Shown here in pieces: positions 34,392-45,716 of a stretch of DNA of 64,000 bases. Location: positions 6,554,136 to 6,618,135 of the forward strand of contig OY755048.1 of assembly GCA_963576565.1 (NCBI GenBank), in the 5' to 3' direction. The position numbers were made by a program, and so were the translations under genes. The stretch is from Aspidapion aeneum. Taxonomy: Eukaryota > Arthropoda > Insecta > Coleoptera > Brentidae. Numbering within the stretch: position 1 is the stretch's first letter; each line of letters starts with the position of its first letter. The notes beneath the pieces were generated by a model. That model was not told where the DNA came from. It saw nothing but the letters and a program-made list of their open reading frames with translations, and ran no database searches.

Positions 34392-35600
34392 AAAAGGTGG
34401 TGTAGTCGAGATTTTAACATGTTGTTCAAATTGGAGTCCTAAAATTTTTTTTTACTTTTCGACCATGGGGGCTCCCCCGCCATCTTGGATTTTGTGTGCA
34501 TGAAAAGGTTTTTTTTTTAAATTACTTTATACATTTTAGAAAAAAAAGTTTTAGACAAAAGTTGAAGACATTAAATTTTTTTATAAAAATACTGTTGTAC
34601 ATTTTTTGTCCGACGAATGGTTTTCAAATTATGACGCTTAACATGTCGCCGCCATTTTGGATTTTGACCAATTTTTTTATTTAGTGGCCTTTAACTTCGA
34701 AACTGCTTATTTTTGAGAAAATCTGTAAAAACATAAAATAAAGACCAACTAATAACCTATAAAATGAGACATCACTGAGTTCTCTGCGTAGTACCCTTGC
34801 TGAGATACGAACCCTGAAGTGTCAGCAGTACCCTCGTTTCCTATGTATTTCCCTAGTATATGCAAAATAAAACGAAATTATTCAGTTTTATGTTATTTTC
34901 TCAAAAGGTAAGCATTTTACGAAAAGTATGCAATCAACTTTATTATAGAAAATTAAATTATCTTTGAAACGATGTATCACCGAAGTGGGCCAAGTCCATC
35001 GTTACCACTTAATTGGCATTCATAAATTGGGGTTATTTTTTAAAATCACGAAAAAAATATGTTTTTTTAGGTTTTATTCAGTTTTCAAAAAAACTAAGCA
35101 TTTTAGGGAAAAATATTAATATAGTTTTTTTCGAGAAAATTAAATTTTCTACAATAAAGTTTATTTACACACTTTCTGTAAAATGCTTACCTTTTGAGAA
35201 AATTACATAAAACTGAATAATTTCGGTTTATTTTGCATATACTATGGAAATACATAGAAAACGGGTGTACTTCAGAGTTTGTATCTTAGCAAGGGTACTA
35301 CCCAGAGAACTCAGTGATGTCTTATAAAATAAAGTTTCGAAGAAACAGGCCACTAAAAAAAATTGGTCATAATCCAAAATGGCGGCAAAATGTTTAGCGT
35401 CATAACTGGAAAACCCTTCGTCAAAAAACGCACAAAGCGTTTTTGTAGGAAAATTTATTTTCTTCAACTTTTGGTTAAAACTTTTTTTTCTAAAACATCC
35501 AGTAACCAAGTAATTAAAAAAACCCTTTTTGTGGACACTAAATCCAAGATGGCGGGGGGAGCCCCCCCCCAAATGTCAAAATCTCGACTACATCACTTTT
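34392..35600. mobile_element. Long foldback element with ~550-bp arms
   Basis: The left end 'ggtggtgtagtcgagatttt' is mirrored by 'aaaatctcgactacatcac' at the right. The mirror image continues inward: 'ccgccatcttggat' against 'atccaagatggcgg', 'gccgccattttggatt' against 'aatccaaaatggcggc', 'actgagttctctg' against 'agagaactcagt', 'ttgctgagatac' against 'gtatcttagcaa', down to a spacer near 35000. Almost the entire 1.2 kb is inverted repeat. Non-coding; no clear target duplication. Confidence 0.8.
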
Positions 35601-35601
35601 G

Positions 35602-35809
35602 CAAGCTAAAATTCTATAATGAACGGGACTATAAGTACAATCTGTGCCAGTCAACTAAAAAGAGTTAGGTACATCAGGTGACACTTCTCCCCTCTAATTA
35701 AATGAATCCGTAAAAAATATAGTGTATTCGAAAAAAAAAATTAAAGGAGGGTGAAAAATATTTATTATTATGTACCGGGTACAGATATAAACAACTGTCA
35801 GACCACAGT
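35602..35809. other. Short non-coding spacer
   Basis: Spacer between the foldback element and the hAT MITE. The phrase 'gttaggtacatcaggtgac' at 35667 recurs at 36026 on the far side of the MITE, a direct repeat about 360 bp apart. Confidence 0.5.
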
Positions 35810-35817
35810 ACACCGGC

Positions 35818-36005
35818 CAGTGGCGTATATAAGGGGGGGGCCTGGGGGGCCCGGGCCCCCCCCGAAGCTAAGATTTTTTTAGATATTTTCTACATATTTC
35901 CAGAATACAAACATAAAATAGCATAAAATACGGCCTCTTGGGGTCTCGGGCCCCCCCCAAACTGCCTCGGGCCCACCCCGAAACTTTTTTCTATGTACGC
36001 CACTG
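35818..36005. mobile_element. hAT-type MITE, 188 bp, with 8-bp target duplication
   Basis: The ends are CAGTGGCGTA and TACGCCACTG. The flanking octamer ACACCGGC is identical on both sides (35810-35817 and 36006-36013), the 8-bp duplication that defines hAT transposition. The interior has G-runs and C-runs around 'aaaatacggcctcttggggt'. A relative at 40017-41482, in inverted orientation, carries a LINE insertion. Confidence 0.9.
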
Positions 36006-36013
36006 ACACCGGC

Positions 36014-36591
36014 TTTTTTTTAAAGTTAGGTACATCAGGTGACTGGCTCAATTTTCGTAAACACCTTAATTTTCACGAACTTTTTCCTCTGCCCAAATTG
36101 TTGCAAGTGATTTCCAAATACCTTAGAGCCTAAATACTTGAGTAAGTGAAACAATGGCAAATTTAAATTTTCATATGCACATTTTTAAGTGCGCATGCAT
36201 GTGTTTTGGCTGGTAGAAACACAGCTGCTGTGTGGTTTACATTTTGCGGTGTTTTGCGTTTTTTGTGTAAAACTGTGTTTTTTTCTTTTAAAAAGCATGT
36301 GTGCGGTTTGTGGAAAAATGTTCCCAAGAAATAAAAGAGTGCCATTTGATAGGTACATACTTGTATTTTTCTTTATAATTTGCTAATAAAGTTAAGAGTG
36401 GTTTAAAGATGCCATTAAACACTGTTCATGATGGCCACAATAAATCTGCAAAATTAATTTTAGAAAAACTACAAATTTAATCCGCAATTTGATAAATTTT
36501 GACACGACCAACTAGTTTTTATAAAAAAAAATAATAGACGAAACCTTAAATTCTTGACCACTATCAAATAATGTAGTGACGTAACGGAATA
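36014..36591. other. Non-coding intronic stretch
   Basis: No supported gene. The overlapping frames at 36163-36386 are short and unrecognised. Confidence 0.4.
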
Positions 36592-36856
36592 TGGACTTAT
36601 TGCAATAAAGCCAGGCAGTGATGATGCCGGGCACTATTCTGACAGTTTCGCATTATAAGAACAGCTGTCTTCTTTCAACTGTAGGCCTTTGTGAATTATA
36701 AGACCCGGAATTAATAGTGCCGCCTTTATTAAAGGAAAATAAATTACTGGATTTATAAATTCGACTTTGGTATGTCAATTTTGAAAGATCAACTGTCAGT
36801 TTTCAATGAAAAACTGTCAGAATACTGCCCGACACTATTACTGCCTGGCTTTTTTA
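36592..36856. mobile_element. Tc1/mariner-type MITE, copy 2 (right end eroded)
   Basis: It starts after TA with TGGACTTATTGCAATAAAGC and 'caggcagt'. The interior matches 43456-43731, including 'ttcgactttggtatgtcaat' and 'gatcaactgtcagttttcaa'. The right arm reads 'actgcctggct' and then degenerates, so the terminal bases are lost. Confidence 0.7.
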
Positions 36857-38813
36857 AAGATTTTGTGATATGAAACATGAAAAAACAGTGGCGCACTCCC
36901 AAATTTTACTTGAAAAAATATTAAACTTTGATAGATATACGAAATTAATACCCGGTATGTATGTGTTTGTATTCGTGTTCAAACCAACCTCGAATCTAAT
37001 TCTTTACTTTAATTTACTGGAACCAGATTCTATGCACCGTGGATGTTAAGTCGCATGCTAATTACGAAATATAAAAAGAGAGGACGACATGTCCCAATAG
37101 AATTTTACAGTACATAGAATCTGAACCTTCCTTCGGCACCGCGCTTATACAAAAACTAGCCTCGATGCCGGCCGCACCCCCGTGATGCCTCCCGCATCCA
37201 GGGTTCGTGTTGTTTAGAGCAGCCCGCGCGCACTTTTAAGTAGTGCGCATAGAGAAAATAATATCTGGTAGCGCGCGCTTACACAACTTGGGGGTCGGGC
37301 GCGGGCGGTTTGTTTTGATTTCGACGATTTGGTATTTACGAGGATTATTGCGGAAATTTCTAATTCTGGTAGCATTAGTGTGCAATATTTAAAGATAATT
37401 AAATTTTCATCTTTGCCATTAGAAGAGAAAATAAACTGGGTGTGATACATTTATTATTTATTTATAAAAACAATAATAATAGGTAGGTAACTAATATCTA
37501 ACTAAATATCTCATTTTTTAATTATTTTCTCTAAATTATATGATATGACGACCCACTCGATGGCCCAAAAAGTTAGCGTGGCACTCAAAAAAAATTTATG
37601 CCTGCGTCGTAATTTTTATTTTTATTTTTTTTGGTGTGCACCCCCAAACCTTTTTACCACTGTGACAAAACCTTGTCCTACCCCAAATATGTCAAAATAA
37701 CGAGATGAAAAAAGTAACAATAAGGAGTTAGTAACCGGCATATACGTAATATACCTTGTTTTAAATATATATACCTTGTTTTAAAGGTATTTCGATTCTG
37801 TTTACAGACCTAGTATTTTTTCCAAAATCGAACGATTCGTTTTTCAGATAATTAATTTTAAAATTAACCTGGTTAAAAATGTTTAATTTTTTTTTATCGA
37901 ATTATGTTAATTTCAAAAATAAAAAAAGTACCAGAACTGTCAGGAGAATCAAAAAACCTTTAAAACAAGGTATCACACGACTCACTTTCCCTATTTACAT
38001 TCTGGGGGTGAATCTCACCCCGTGAAAGGGGGTTGTGTTAGAAAAATGTTCTTGTTGCCAAAAAGTGTCCCCCTCAAAAACTAAATCGACGTGTCCGAGG
38101 AATTTTTTGAAAAAATATTCTTAATACCCAAAAACGCCTCTGTTTCGTTTTCGTTGGGACACACTGTATAACCTTTCCTGTGATCCTTTCTTCCGCTTTT
38201 TAATAGCCACAACGGCTATCAGTAAAACTATTTTGTTTTTAATGTGCTTTTTGTATTCTGTCGATATTGTATGTTATATTTAAAAGTTGGAAAAATTTGG
38301 TGATGGTAAAATTATCTTGTCTGCGAAAATTCAAAATCCATAAAGAATTGAATTTCGAATTGTGCTTAATGCACGTTCAGGCATAAAAAAAAATAATCCG
38401 ATGCTTTTCGCAAAAATCTGTTAAAAAAATTGTGTGAAAAATCTCCCCGACTTAAGCTGGAGCATAGCCCAAACCTTTTTTAGCTTAAATCCAACTTCCC
38501 CATACGCTCACCGGTAAAAAATAGTTTATGGCCTTATATTTTGGGGAAAAAAGTTTCGGGCCACATGTGCACTTTGTGTTTTTCACTCATTTATAAAATT
38601 AACTGCTTGCCCTGTCCTGAACGTTTGTAATTTAATCTAAACCGCTGGGTACGGTCATCTTCTAAATAAATTACCAAACCCTTTAAAGCTATCATTGTAA
38701 CTAATAATAATAATTATTAAATAGGAACAATGTAATATTAATATAAATAAATAAAATGTTCATTATCTTTATGTTTTGTTGTGTTTTTGTGTGTCTGTCT
38801 TCCTCCAGGGGCT
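36857..38813. other. Intronic stretch with one GC-rich patch
   Basis: 37080-37330 is strikingly GC-rich (cgcgcgc runs, gccggccgc) against the AT-rich background. It is followed by an open frame reading FDFDDLVFTRIIAEISNSGS, with no recognisable domain. It resembles the GC-rich leader of the hAT fragment at 41567 in character but not in sequence. The remainder is featureless. Confidence 0.4.
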
Positions 38814-39095
38814 CTATTCTCGTACTTGAACGATGTGATTATTCTCATCAGATCCTTTGGCTAATCGTGGTCGTGCGTTGTGCGACATGACGTGTCTCGA
38901 CCAATGGTCTCGCACTTTTTACAGTTAGTGAATTTTACGCGTTTAGAGCGAAATCTATTTTCCTGCCCCGTACCGCTGAACGTTTCTCTGTCGAATCGTA
39001 GGGGAAGCTTGCGAAATGGAGGTCTTTTCGCATCGCAAGTGACGGCTCGGAGATTATTTAAAGCTAGCTATCACATCCTACAAGTACGAGAATAG
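38814..39095. mobile_element. MITE with CTATTCTCGTAC ends, copy 1 of an adjacent pair
   Basis: The termini CTATTCTCGTACTTG and CAAGTACGAGAATAG are a perfect 15-bp inverted repeat. The interior (tttggctaatcgtgg, ttttacgcgtttagagcg, cctgccccgtacc) is repeated in the copy that starts 12 bp downstream. No transposase; target duplication not resolved. Confidence 0.8.
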
Positions 39096-39107
39096 CTATC
39101 CTGAGCT

Positions 39108-39385
39108 CTATTCTCGTACTGAAACAATGTGATTATTCTCATTACATCCTTTGGCCAATAGTGGTTGTGCGTTGTGCGAAATGACTTGTCTCGACCAATG
39201 GCATAGTCGCGCGCTTTTCACAGTTAGCGAATTTTACGCGTTTAAAGCGAAATCTATTCTCCTGCCCCGTACCGACTGAACGTTTCTCGATCGGATCATA
39301 GGAGAAGCTTGCGCAATGGAGGTCTTTTGGAACAGTACTTTATGGCCCGTGATAGGAATTATAACATAGTTCAAGTACGAGAATA
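39108..39385. mobile_element. MITE with CTATTCTCGTAC ends, copy 2 of an adjacent pair
   Basis: Same orientation as copy 1 and similar along most of its length, with the ends slightly eroded (CTATTCTCGTACTGAAAC, CAAGTACGAGAATA). The pair, separated by only 12 bp, could be a tandem insertion or a duplication of the locus. Confidence 0.8.
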
Positions 39386-39671
39386 AGTAGCCAGATATTT
39401 CAATTTTGATTTTGGGATGCACTTTGACGGTGGCAACTTTATTTGATATTTGACCGTACTTTTTGTTTTTTTTAACAGCATGGGTCATTATACAATTTCC
39501 GAAACGTTGTTTTTTTAGTGGAACATGTTGTTGTGATTTAACACGTTTTTTAATAGCAAACTAAGAATCTTTCGAAGCCGATGTTATCTGTCATTTTCCT
39601 AATAAATGTTACCTTAAAAAACGGATTTATGTCGGTTCGGTTTAGTTTTATTTTGACACATATTGTAATTA
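39386..39671. other. Short non-coding spacer
   Basis: Nothing recognised between the MITE pair and the foldback element. Confidence 0.4.
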
Positions 39672-40142
39672 ATGGGCCGCGGAATTTTTTTTTTAAATTA
39701 ACTTTTTTGAAAAGCAATTTTTTTTTCAAGCGGAAAAAACTATTGAAAACATTTTTTTAAAACTTATTTTTTTGAAAAACAAGTTTTTAGAAAAAAACAT
39801 TCAAACACAAATTTTTTTTAAAAAATATTTTTTTCAAACAAAACTTTTTCGATTCACATTTTTTTCAATAAACATGTTTTAAAAAAAATTCAACAAACAT
39901 TTCTTTAGAAAATATTTCATGACATTGTTTTCGAAAAAATCTTTTTCGAAAAATTATTTCCTTAAACTAGCTTTTGTGTCCTCTTTTTGAGAGTTCGCAA
40001 TCGGTTTTATCCTAACCAGTGGCGTATATAGAAAAAAGTTTTCGGCCCGAGACAGTTTTGGGGGGAGGGCGAGACCTCTTGAGGCCGTATTTTATGCTAT
40101 TTTATGTTTGTATTCATGATATATGTGGAAAATATCTAAAAA

Positions 40143-40702
40143 AGTGGAGAAAACGACTACATCCCTAAAACTCAGAAGCCTACAGGGGCTGATGTGTAGA
40201 GGGATAACCGGAGCTATGAGAACTACCCCGACCCTGGCCCTAGAGACAATTCTTAGACTACCATCGCTACCAACTTGGATCAAGGGGGAGGCGATAGGGA
40301 CCTACCTACGTCTAAGGGACACGGGTCAGTGGAGAGGAAGGGGGGAAACAGCTGGTCATCTAGCAATAGAAGAGCTGACAATTACAGAAATCCCCCTCAC
40401 GTCAATGACGGTCAACAACAGCACACGCACCTTGGAGGCTCGAGAAGAGGTACAAAATCCACATCCCAGACAGGGAAGCGTGGCAGAGAGACGAAATGAT
40501 GTTTGAGGAGAGCGCTTTAGTTTGCTACACTGATGGATCCAAACTATCAGAGAGGCAAACCACAGGAGCGGGAGTATACGTGGAAAAACTAGAAGTTCAG
40601 AAGAGCTACTCGCTCGGTGAGCAGGCTACTGTTTTTCAAGCAGAAGTTTACGCCATAATAATGGCGGCAACCCTAGAAGAGGTTCGGAACAGCGAAGAGG
40701 AG

Positions 40703-40749
<47 letters not shown>

Positions 40750-41460
40750 TCTGACAGTCAAGCCACCCTGAAGGCGCTAAACGCACCCAAGATTGCTGAC
40801 GGCTTGGTGGAAGAATGCGCAGAGGCGCTGGAGACCCTAAGCGATGGCAAACGGGTGACGCTGGTTTGGGTTCCGGGACATACCAGGCAACGAGAAGGAG
40901 GACGAACTCGCACGACTCGGGGCAGGAGCCGCCTATGTAGGACCGGAGCCACTTTTGGGGTGACAAAAAGACAAGTGCAAGTGGACGCGCTATTAAACTC
41001 CTGGGAAACAGGAACGGGTTACAGACAGACCAGAGAATTCGTAGACCGTCCAAAAGCGACCAGAATTAGATGGATGCTGGGACGGACACGAAAAGACCTC
41101 GGACTGCTGATAGGTACTCTAACCGGACATAACCGGTTGAGGAGGCACATGACACGTATAGGAGTCGAGAATGACCCTACCTGCCCAGCCTGTGGACAGG
41201 AAGAAGAGACATCAAGACACCTCTTGGCAGAATGCGAGGCCTACGCAAGGATGAGACAACAGGCACTCGGAGCGCCAACTCTGAGCGAGGAAGAACTGCA
41301 CATGCTCAAACTTACTGGACTTTGTAAAGAGAACAGGAAGGCCCAATGAGTTACCCGACCATCAAAGGGAAGTGCAGAGAGTGGGTTAAGGGACAGACTT
41401 GGGGCATGTCAAAAAGGGCCTACTCTGGCGTACTTGTCAGACCTGCGGGTCAACCCCCCC
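40143..41460 (+). pseudogene. 3' part of a LOA/R1-type LINE with RNase H domain
   Basis: In order: the end of the reverse transcriptase (SLQGLMCRGITGAMRTTP at about 40170-40225), an RNase H domain with YTDGS, QAEVYAI, a CSDSQAT continuation after a TA microsatellite, and VWVPGHT, and finally the C-terminal zinc-knuckle block (GHNRLRRHM, then C-x2-C-x7-H-x4-C in 'CPACGQEEETSRHLLAEC'). At least two frameshifts separate 40123-40506, 40496-40700 and 40747-41349. RNase H with this C-terminal block points to the I/LOA/R1 group of LINEs. It ends in a short (ACT)n run. Confidence 0.8.
40705..40747. repeat. (TA)n microsatellite expanded inside the RNase H reading frame
   Basis: A run of about 21 TA units lies where the RNase H frame would read Ile-Tyr-Ile-Cys-Ser-Asp. 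Its length is not a multiple of three, so it shifts the downstream frame (TGC TCT GAC AGT) relative to the upstream one. Confidence 0.85.
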
Positions 41461-41566
41461 ACTACTACTATATACGCCACTGATTCTAACCTTTGTAAAC
41501 TGATGGCAAACGTATCCTTTAACCTGTCCAGACACCCTCCTGAGGTTATTCTTCTATAACCCCAAT

Positions 41567-42455
41567 CAGGGGCGGCTAATGCATAAGGGCTGCAGAGCTG
41601 CAGAACATCCAAAATTTTCACATTATTTGACTATTTTTCAGCCGCTGCTATTTTTCTAATATAATTATTTTATTTCTAAAATTATTAGAATAGCAGTATA
41701 TTTTCGGTCCGGTGTTGGTATAGTAGGCCTTCAAATCGCGTACGTGTGTTGAGTATGACGCCGCGCGCCGTCGCCGAAGGCCGCATTTCACAGTCGGTCA
41801 AATAAAGTTATTGGCATTGTTGCGCTGCTAAATTGCAACACAGCATAGCTGGGCGGCTAACGAGATCTGTGCTCGGCTAGGAACCCCTTCCTTCGCCCCG
41901 CACCGCACTTGCTCCGGGTTTAGATAGCGAAATCTAGGCAAAAATAGAGCTGCAAAACTTGCAGTTCCAGTACAATTCCGGGCGGGCGGGCGGGCGGGTT
42001 CAGCGTTGCGTGTTTGCGGGCGCATTTATTTATTTAGAAGACGCCAAACGCATGAGCGGGAGATTATGGTCGTGTTTGTTGTTTGTTTTTGTATAATTGT
42101 GTCACAATGAATGTGGTGGATAATTTAATTAATGTAAAAAAATTATCTCTCTTTACTTATGAAGAAAAACTAAAACTGAAAGAAGAAGGACGGCCATTGC
42201 CCGATATTTTAATAGAAAAGTGTGGTTCAAGCCGGGGAAAATCGTATAAAAGGATTTTTACAAGAGAGCGGATGCAATAGTGAGTCAGGTAGTGAATGTG
42301 AATTAAATCTTTTGTAAAAACGCTATTTTTTCCTAGGCATTTTAATTTTTGTCAAACCAAACTTGGCAATTTTTTACTTTTTATAATAGACACGTGATCT
42401 GGAGACTGTAAAAAAATAGCATTTTTTATACCCTATCGGCAGAACTCACAAACTG
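41567..42455 (+). mobile_element. hAT element remnant with transposase N-terminus
   Basis: The left end CAGGGGCGGCTAATGC has the hAT form. The octamer ACCCCAAT occurs immediately before it (41559-41566) and again at 42456-42463, directly after ...CACAAACTG. An insertion of 889 bp with an 8-bp duplication would explain this. The right end does not mirror the left beyond CAG/CTG, so this boundary is less certain. A GC-rich leader (41715-42060) with a (GGGC)n run precedes the open frame at 42107. Confidence 0.55.
42107..42280 (+). CDS. N-terminal fragment of a hAT (ZMYM1/TTF-type) transposase
   Basis: 57 codons from a clear ATG (MNVVDNLINVKKLSLFTYEE, then RPLPDILIEKCGSSRGKSYK) to a stop after FTRERMQ. 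The 'KLKLKEEGRP.P.LLIEK...SRGKSY.R.F' pattern is what I know from the start of insect hAT transposases with a TTF-type zinc finger (often annotated ZMYM1-like). The zinc finger, catalytic RNase H-like core and C-terminal dimerisation region are all absent. Either a remnant or a first exon whose continuation has been deleted. Confidence 0.55.
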   Translation: MNVVDNLINVKKLSLFTYEEKLKLKEEGRPLPDILIEKCGSSRGKSYKRIFTRERMQ

Positions 42456-42937
42456 ACCCCAATGGACAGGTTGGGATATGTTTGCGATCAATTTACGAAG
42501 GTTAGGCTAACAGTTTTTTTGGAGGAAAAAGGTTTGGTCTCTGGACAGATTAGGAGGATACGGATCAATAGACAAAGGTTAGGATAAAACTTTTTCGAAC
42601 TATCAAACGGAGGACATGAAAGCTAGTTTTAAAAAAATAATTTATTAACAAAAGTCATTAATAAAAAAAATTAATTTAAAAAGTTGACTTTCGAAAAGGT
42701 TTTGAATGTTATAGAAAATTTTTTTTTCGAAAAAATTGCTTTTTGAAAAAATGTCGTTTGAAAAAGTTGCTTGTTGAAAAAATTTCCTTAAAAAAAGTTA
42801 ATAAAGCTTTTTTTAAAAAACGATTAAAAAAAATACTTTTGACAAATGTTTTCAAAAACTTATTTTGGATAAATTTCCGCGATCCGTAATTAACTACGCA
42901 ATAGAAAAAAATTATGCTTTTTTGTGCTTAAAGAGTA

Positions 42938-43012
42938 CAGTCGAACCTCTATAACTCGAACTTAAAAGGACAACCAAAACAGTTCGAGTTATGGAGGGTT
43001 CGAGTTATAGAA
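42938..43012. mobile_element. Fragment of a pogo/Tigger-type terminal repeat
   Basis: CAGTCGAACCTCTATAACTC followed by 'gttcgagttatggaggg' and 'ttcgagttatagaa' has the form of the terminal region of pogo/Tigger elements (Tc1/mariner superfamily). No partner end or transposase was found nearby. Confidence 0.55.
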
Positions 43013-43455
43013 ATTGGAGTATTGGTGTTGAGTTTGATAAATTAAGTTATTGTAATTAGTGGAATAGCATACTTTTTTCCATCAATTTCTAAACTTTGGC
43101 TTTTTAATGTCTGAAAACTTTGGGGTAGAAATAACATTTTGGAAACTTGTATTTTGTATCCGAGTCAATTTCAAGGGGGCTAAAATGGGAAACGTTCGCA
43201 AGGGAAAATGTACATGAGTATAATCCTTTTTGGGTCGAAATCGCGGCTTTGCTAGAGCGTATATCTATTATTCATACGCAAATACTTAACATAAATTTCA
43301 GGATGAAATTACTTGTTCGCCAAAATACGCTACAAGGTGTTAAACTAAAACTATATTGTATGCATTTTGCTTTAGAAAGAGGCGAAATAAACCGCACTAT
43401 TTAACCAAGAAATCCATAATCCATAAAAATAAATAATAACACATTGTGCATAATA
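43013..43455. other. Non-coding intronic stretch
   Basis: It contains an 85-codon frame at 43147-43404 without recognisable domain or splice support. It may belong to the pogo-like remnant just upstream. Confidence 0.35.
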
Positions 43456-43731
43456 GAGAATTATTGCAATAAAGCCAGGCTATAATAGTGCCAGGCACAA
43501 TTTTGACACCTTCACATTGTAATATCAGCTGTGATCTTTCAACACACGGCCTTTGTTTACTATATGAACCGGAAAAAATAGTGCCTTCTTTTATTAATTG
43601 AAAATAAACGACGAAAGTTTTAAATTCGACTTTGGTATGTCAATTTTGAAGGATCAACTGTCAGTTTTCAATGTGAATGTGTCAAAATAGTGCCTGCACA
43701 ATTATAGCCTGGCTGTATTTCAATAATTCTC
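43456..43731. mobile_element. Tc1/mariner-type MITE, copy 3
   Basis: TA|GAGAATTATTGCAATAAAGC at the left is mirrored by a right arm ending TTCAATAATTCTC|TA. The inner arms 'ccaggctataatagtgcc' and 'attatagcctggc' also pair. Same family as 26949-27184 and 36592-36856. Non-coding. Confidence 0.8.
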
Positions 43732-43733
43732 TA

Positions 43734-45716
43734 ATATGTGAAAGATATAAGAACCCAACGTCATCTTGCAAACCAAATAAAAACACCAAATCCAAACTGT
43801 AAAAAATTTGGGTTATAAAATCTAAAGGTGCGCCCTGTATTTTTACAATTACGAAATGTATAATTTTAACAACCTGTGTGCCTTTTTTTTCCTCGAAGAC
43901 ACACATATTACAGTGTCCCCAAAGGTCATTATGTTCTGGTAATCTTACAGTAATAATTTTTTAAAAAGGAAACCGGTTCAAGGTATTTATGTGCGGTACT
44001 ATAAGGTAAAGAATCTCCGGTAGATGAGGAGAAAGAAATAAGTAAAATTACACTGTGAGTCATTAAGCTGCTTTAACAAGTAGTACGTACCCATTAATAC
44101 CCACCAAGAAATAATCTAAACTAACTTATTAACAGGAAATGTAATATTTAACTGTGTTTGTTTTTTACTGTTCTAGGGACTACCTAGTCCTGAAAAAAAT
44201 AACTAATCGGCTTGTTCATAAACATTTGATTTCATTAATCTGCTTAAACTAACGCTATAAATGTTTTATTTATGATTGCTTTTTGGGATAATCAAGTGTT
44301 TTTCATACAGCCAACACGACGACCTTTTTAATGCAACACAAATCGCACGAAGCTTATAAAATTATCCACATCCATAAACAAACTTTATGGATAGAGTTTT
44401 TTGCTTCGACCTGATTTAACTTTTGATCCAATGTGATATGTATCTTGTTATACATCAGACACAATAAACAAAAGTAAAAAAAGTAAAAAAATGTGAACCA
44501 CGTCAACTTCTTTACATTTTTTTTTGGAAATTTGTTGTGTTTGTCCTGATCATAGTATCAATCAAGATTAGAAAGAAGTTGGCCATATTTAATATTTAAG
44601 AGTACTGGCTTGATGCAATGATAATCTGATACTGAAGATTGTAGTACTGTGGCTTTTTGGATCATAAGATTTTCTTTATAGGTAAGCTTCTTGCGGCGTT
44701 TTGTGGCAAATAATTATTCAGAACAGCTTTAAAAAAAGGTTTGCGTGTATGAGGCTTTGTTCAAATAAAATTATCTTTTCAGATGTTCGTTCAAAACTAA
44801 CTGTTCAATAGCTATAAACAACGAAGCATTCGGTGGGGACCCATGTTTTGGGACCAAGAAATATATCGAAGCGCACTATACTTGTGACAAGGGTAATTTT
44901 TTCCAACTTTTAACACAGACCAACTGTAAAAGATAGAGATCTGTATCTAACTTTAACAGATGCTAACTTTTTTTTAACATACAATATCGCCAGAATCGAG
45001 GAAGCATAAAAGGTTAGGTATCCACTAGTATTCACCAAGTACAAGTGCGGATTTGAGGGGGGTAACGTGGTCATTACCCCCCTAGAATAAGAAATATACA
45101 CCTTTTGTTAATAATTAATTCGTCGACTAAGGAGTGGTTCCATGGAAACCACTCCTTAAGGAAGACAAGCGTTAGGCTTAAAAAGGGGGCGGGCCGTCAC
45201 ACCTGACTGCACACCAAGAAGTCTAAGTAGTAGCCTATAGAATGGATTGTTTAGTTTACACTTGTGTGTTTAAAATAAATAAAGACAATGGAAGTCCGAA
45301 ATTTTGTTTCTATAATAGAGACGTTTGAAAGAAAGTAGATGTCATATTACGTTACACACTGTATACAGATTCATTTAAAACAGAAAAATACGAAAAAAAA
45401 CAAAACTCATTCCATAATATGGCTATGGAAAAATTGAAAACGGGAATTTAAAATCCCTTTCAGTTAATCCACCCCAAATAAAGTAGTATATGCTACTAAT
45501 TGGGTTTTATTGATAAAATACATTTTCTGGCGCGACTCCAAACAGTCTCTATTTGAACGGGTTTTGTAGGGGTTATTTGCTTAATAGACATTTAAAGCCA
45601 GCTTCAAAAAATATGCGAGACCACATCCATTATTTGTATTGGTTCTAAAAAGTTAAATGTTTTAGATGTGTTTAGAAAATCAGGAATGGTAAGCCTGCCG
45701 TTTTTCGATACCTATA
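43734..45716. other. Intronic stretch with one strong hairpin
   Basis: AT-rich and without a supported gene. The frame at 44910-45101 is unrecognised. A compact palindrome occurs at 45129-45157. Confidence 0.4.
45129..45157. repeat. Near-perfect palindrome centred on CCATGG
   Basis: AAGGAGTGGTT, CCATGG, AAACCACTCCTT: 12-bp arms with one bulged base around a self-complementary core. The surrounding 40 bp have no gene or repeat end. Confidence 0.75.

Larger units (their letters stand above)
40017..41482. mobile_element. hAT-type MITE carrying a LINE fragment
   Basis: It begins CAGTGGCGTATATAG and ends CTATATACGCCACTG. The flanking octamers are ATCCTAAC (40009-40016) and ATTCTAAC (41483-41490), a hAT-type 8-bp duplication with one later change. 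The first ~125 bp match the reverse complement of the 188-bp MITE at 35818, up to 'gaaaatatctaaaaaa'. From about 40143 to about 41460 the interior is a LINE, and most of the other half of the MITE is missing. Confidence 0.85.
39672..42893. mobile_element. Foldback family D with two nested insertions
   Basis: The left end ggccgcggaattttt (39674) is inverted at the right end aaatttccgcgatcc (about 42872-42888). Left arm: a T/A-rich ladder, 'gagttcgcaatcgg' and 'ttatcctaac', continuing after an insertion with 'ctttgtaaactgatggc', 'cgtatcc' and 'aacctgtccaga'. Right arm, inverted: 'ggacaggttgggatatg', 'tttgcgatcaatttacgaag', 'gttaggctaac'. Once the two hAT insertions (40017-41482 and 41567-42455) are removed, the arms are about 430 and 435 bp. 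Confidence 0.7.
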
